The notes under the pieces were generated by a model. It was not told the origin of the DNA. It made no database searches and was given only the letters and a program-made list of their open reading frames with translations. The position numbers were made by a program, and so were the translations under genes. Source: Oasisia sp. SBJ-2009 (Eukaryota > Annelida > Polychaeta > Sabellida > Siboglinidae). From it: 64,000 nucleotides of DNA. The stretch spans positions 21,042,280 through 21,106,279 of the forward strand of contig OZ024867.1 in NCBI GenBank assembly GCA_964017155.1. The letters are read 5' to 3'. Positions 63,988 to 64,000 of the stretch are shown in pieces; position 1 is the stretch's first letter; each line of letters opens with the position of its first letter.

Positions 63988-64000
63988 CGAGAGAGAGAGA
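63945..64000. repeat. (GA)n microsatellite running off the window edge
   Basis: Nearly pure GA with GC interruptions at about 63979 and 63987; continues past 64000. Confidence 0.93.

Overview
The window is metazoan nuclear DNA, most likely from an invertebrate. It carries a spliced Patched-domain membrane protein gene with GT-AG introns, AT-rich non-coding DNA, abundant simple-sequence tracts, MITE-like elements and a very large satellite-type array. A mollusc or similar bilaterian would fit, but the species cannot be fixed from the sequence. Nothing here is bacterial: there are no operons, CRISPR arrays or rRNA genes.

Positions 1-56300 hold one head-to-tail tandem array of a 1398-bp unit. 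It has 41 unit starts and is nearly invariant by eye. No coding gene or known structural RNA was recognised in the unit. The unit is composite. A 938-bp core carries a 455-bp non-autonomous DNA-transposon-like insertion (unit offsets 318-772) with 18-bp perfect terminal inverted repeats, which continue imperfectly to about 36 bp, and a probable 5-bp target duplication. Unit 2 (1399-2336) lacks exactly this insertion plus one target copy, so it is an empty-site monomer. The only other variation noticed is one C/T site at unit offset 272 (19 C, 22 T), arranged non-periodically like a barcode. Two 200-N gaps interrupt the region (3101-3300 and 56301-56500). The first falls between bases that are contiguous in the repeat, and the contig between the gaps is exactly 53,000 bp. 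Both facts suggest scaffolder breaks rather than measured gaps. The link between the array and the sequence to its right is therefore not proven.

Positions 56501-59781 are AT-rich and intergenic. They contain an imperfect CA tract, a segment duplicated in direct orientation around a TA tract, and a 476-bp foldback element with 137-bp inverted arms. Each arm carries a perfect TGCGCATGCGCA palindrome.

Positions 59782-63189 (minus strand) contain the last three exons of a PTCHD3/ptr-like Patched-family gene whose 5' exons lie beyond the right edge. The exons join in a consistent reading frame: the end of the first half with TM7 and the start of the second ectodomain, then the rest of the ectodomain, then TM8-TM12 and an Arg/Ser-rich tail. 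The introns are loaded with tandem repeats: an octamer GACGGACA array, 43 perfect GGTAAC hexamers, and a TG/CG tract. The window ends in degenerate TGAG-type repeats and a GA tract that runs off the edge.
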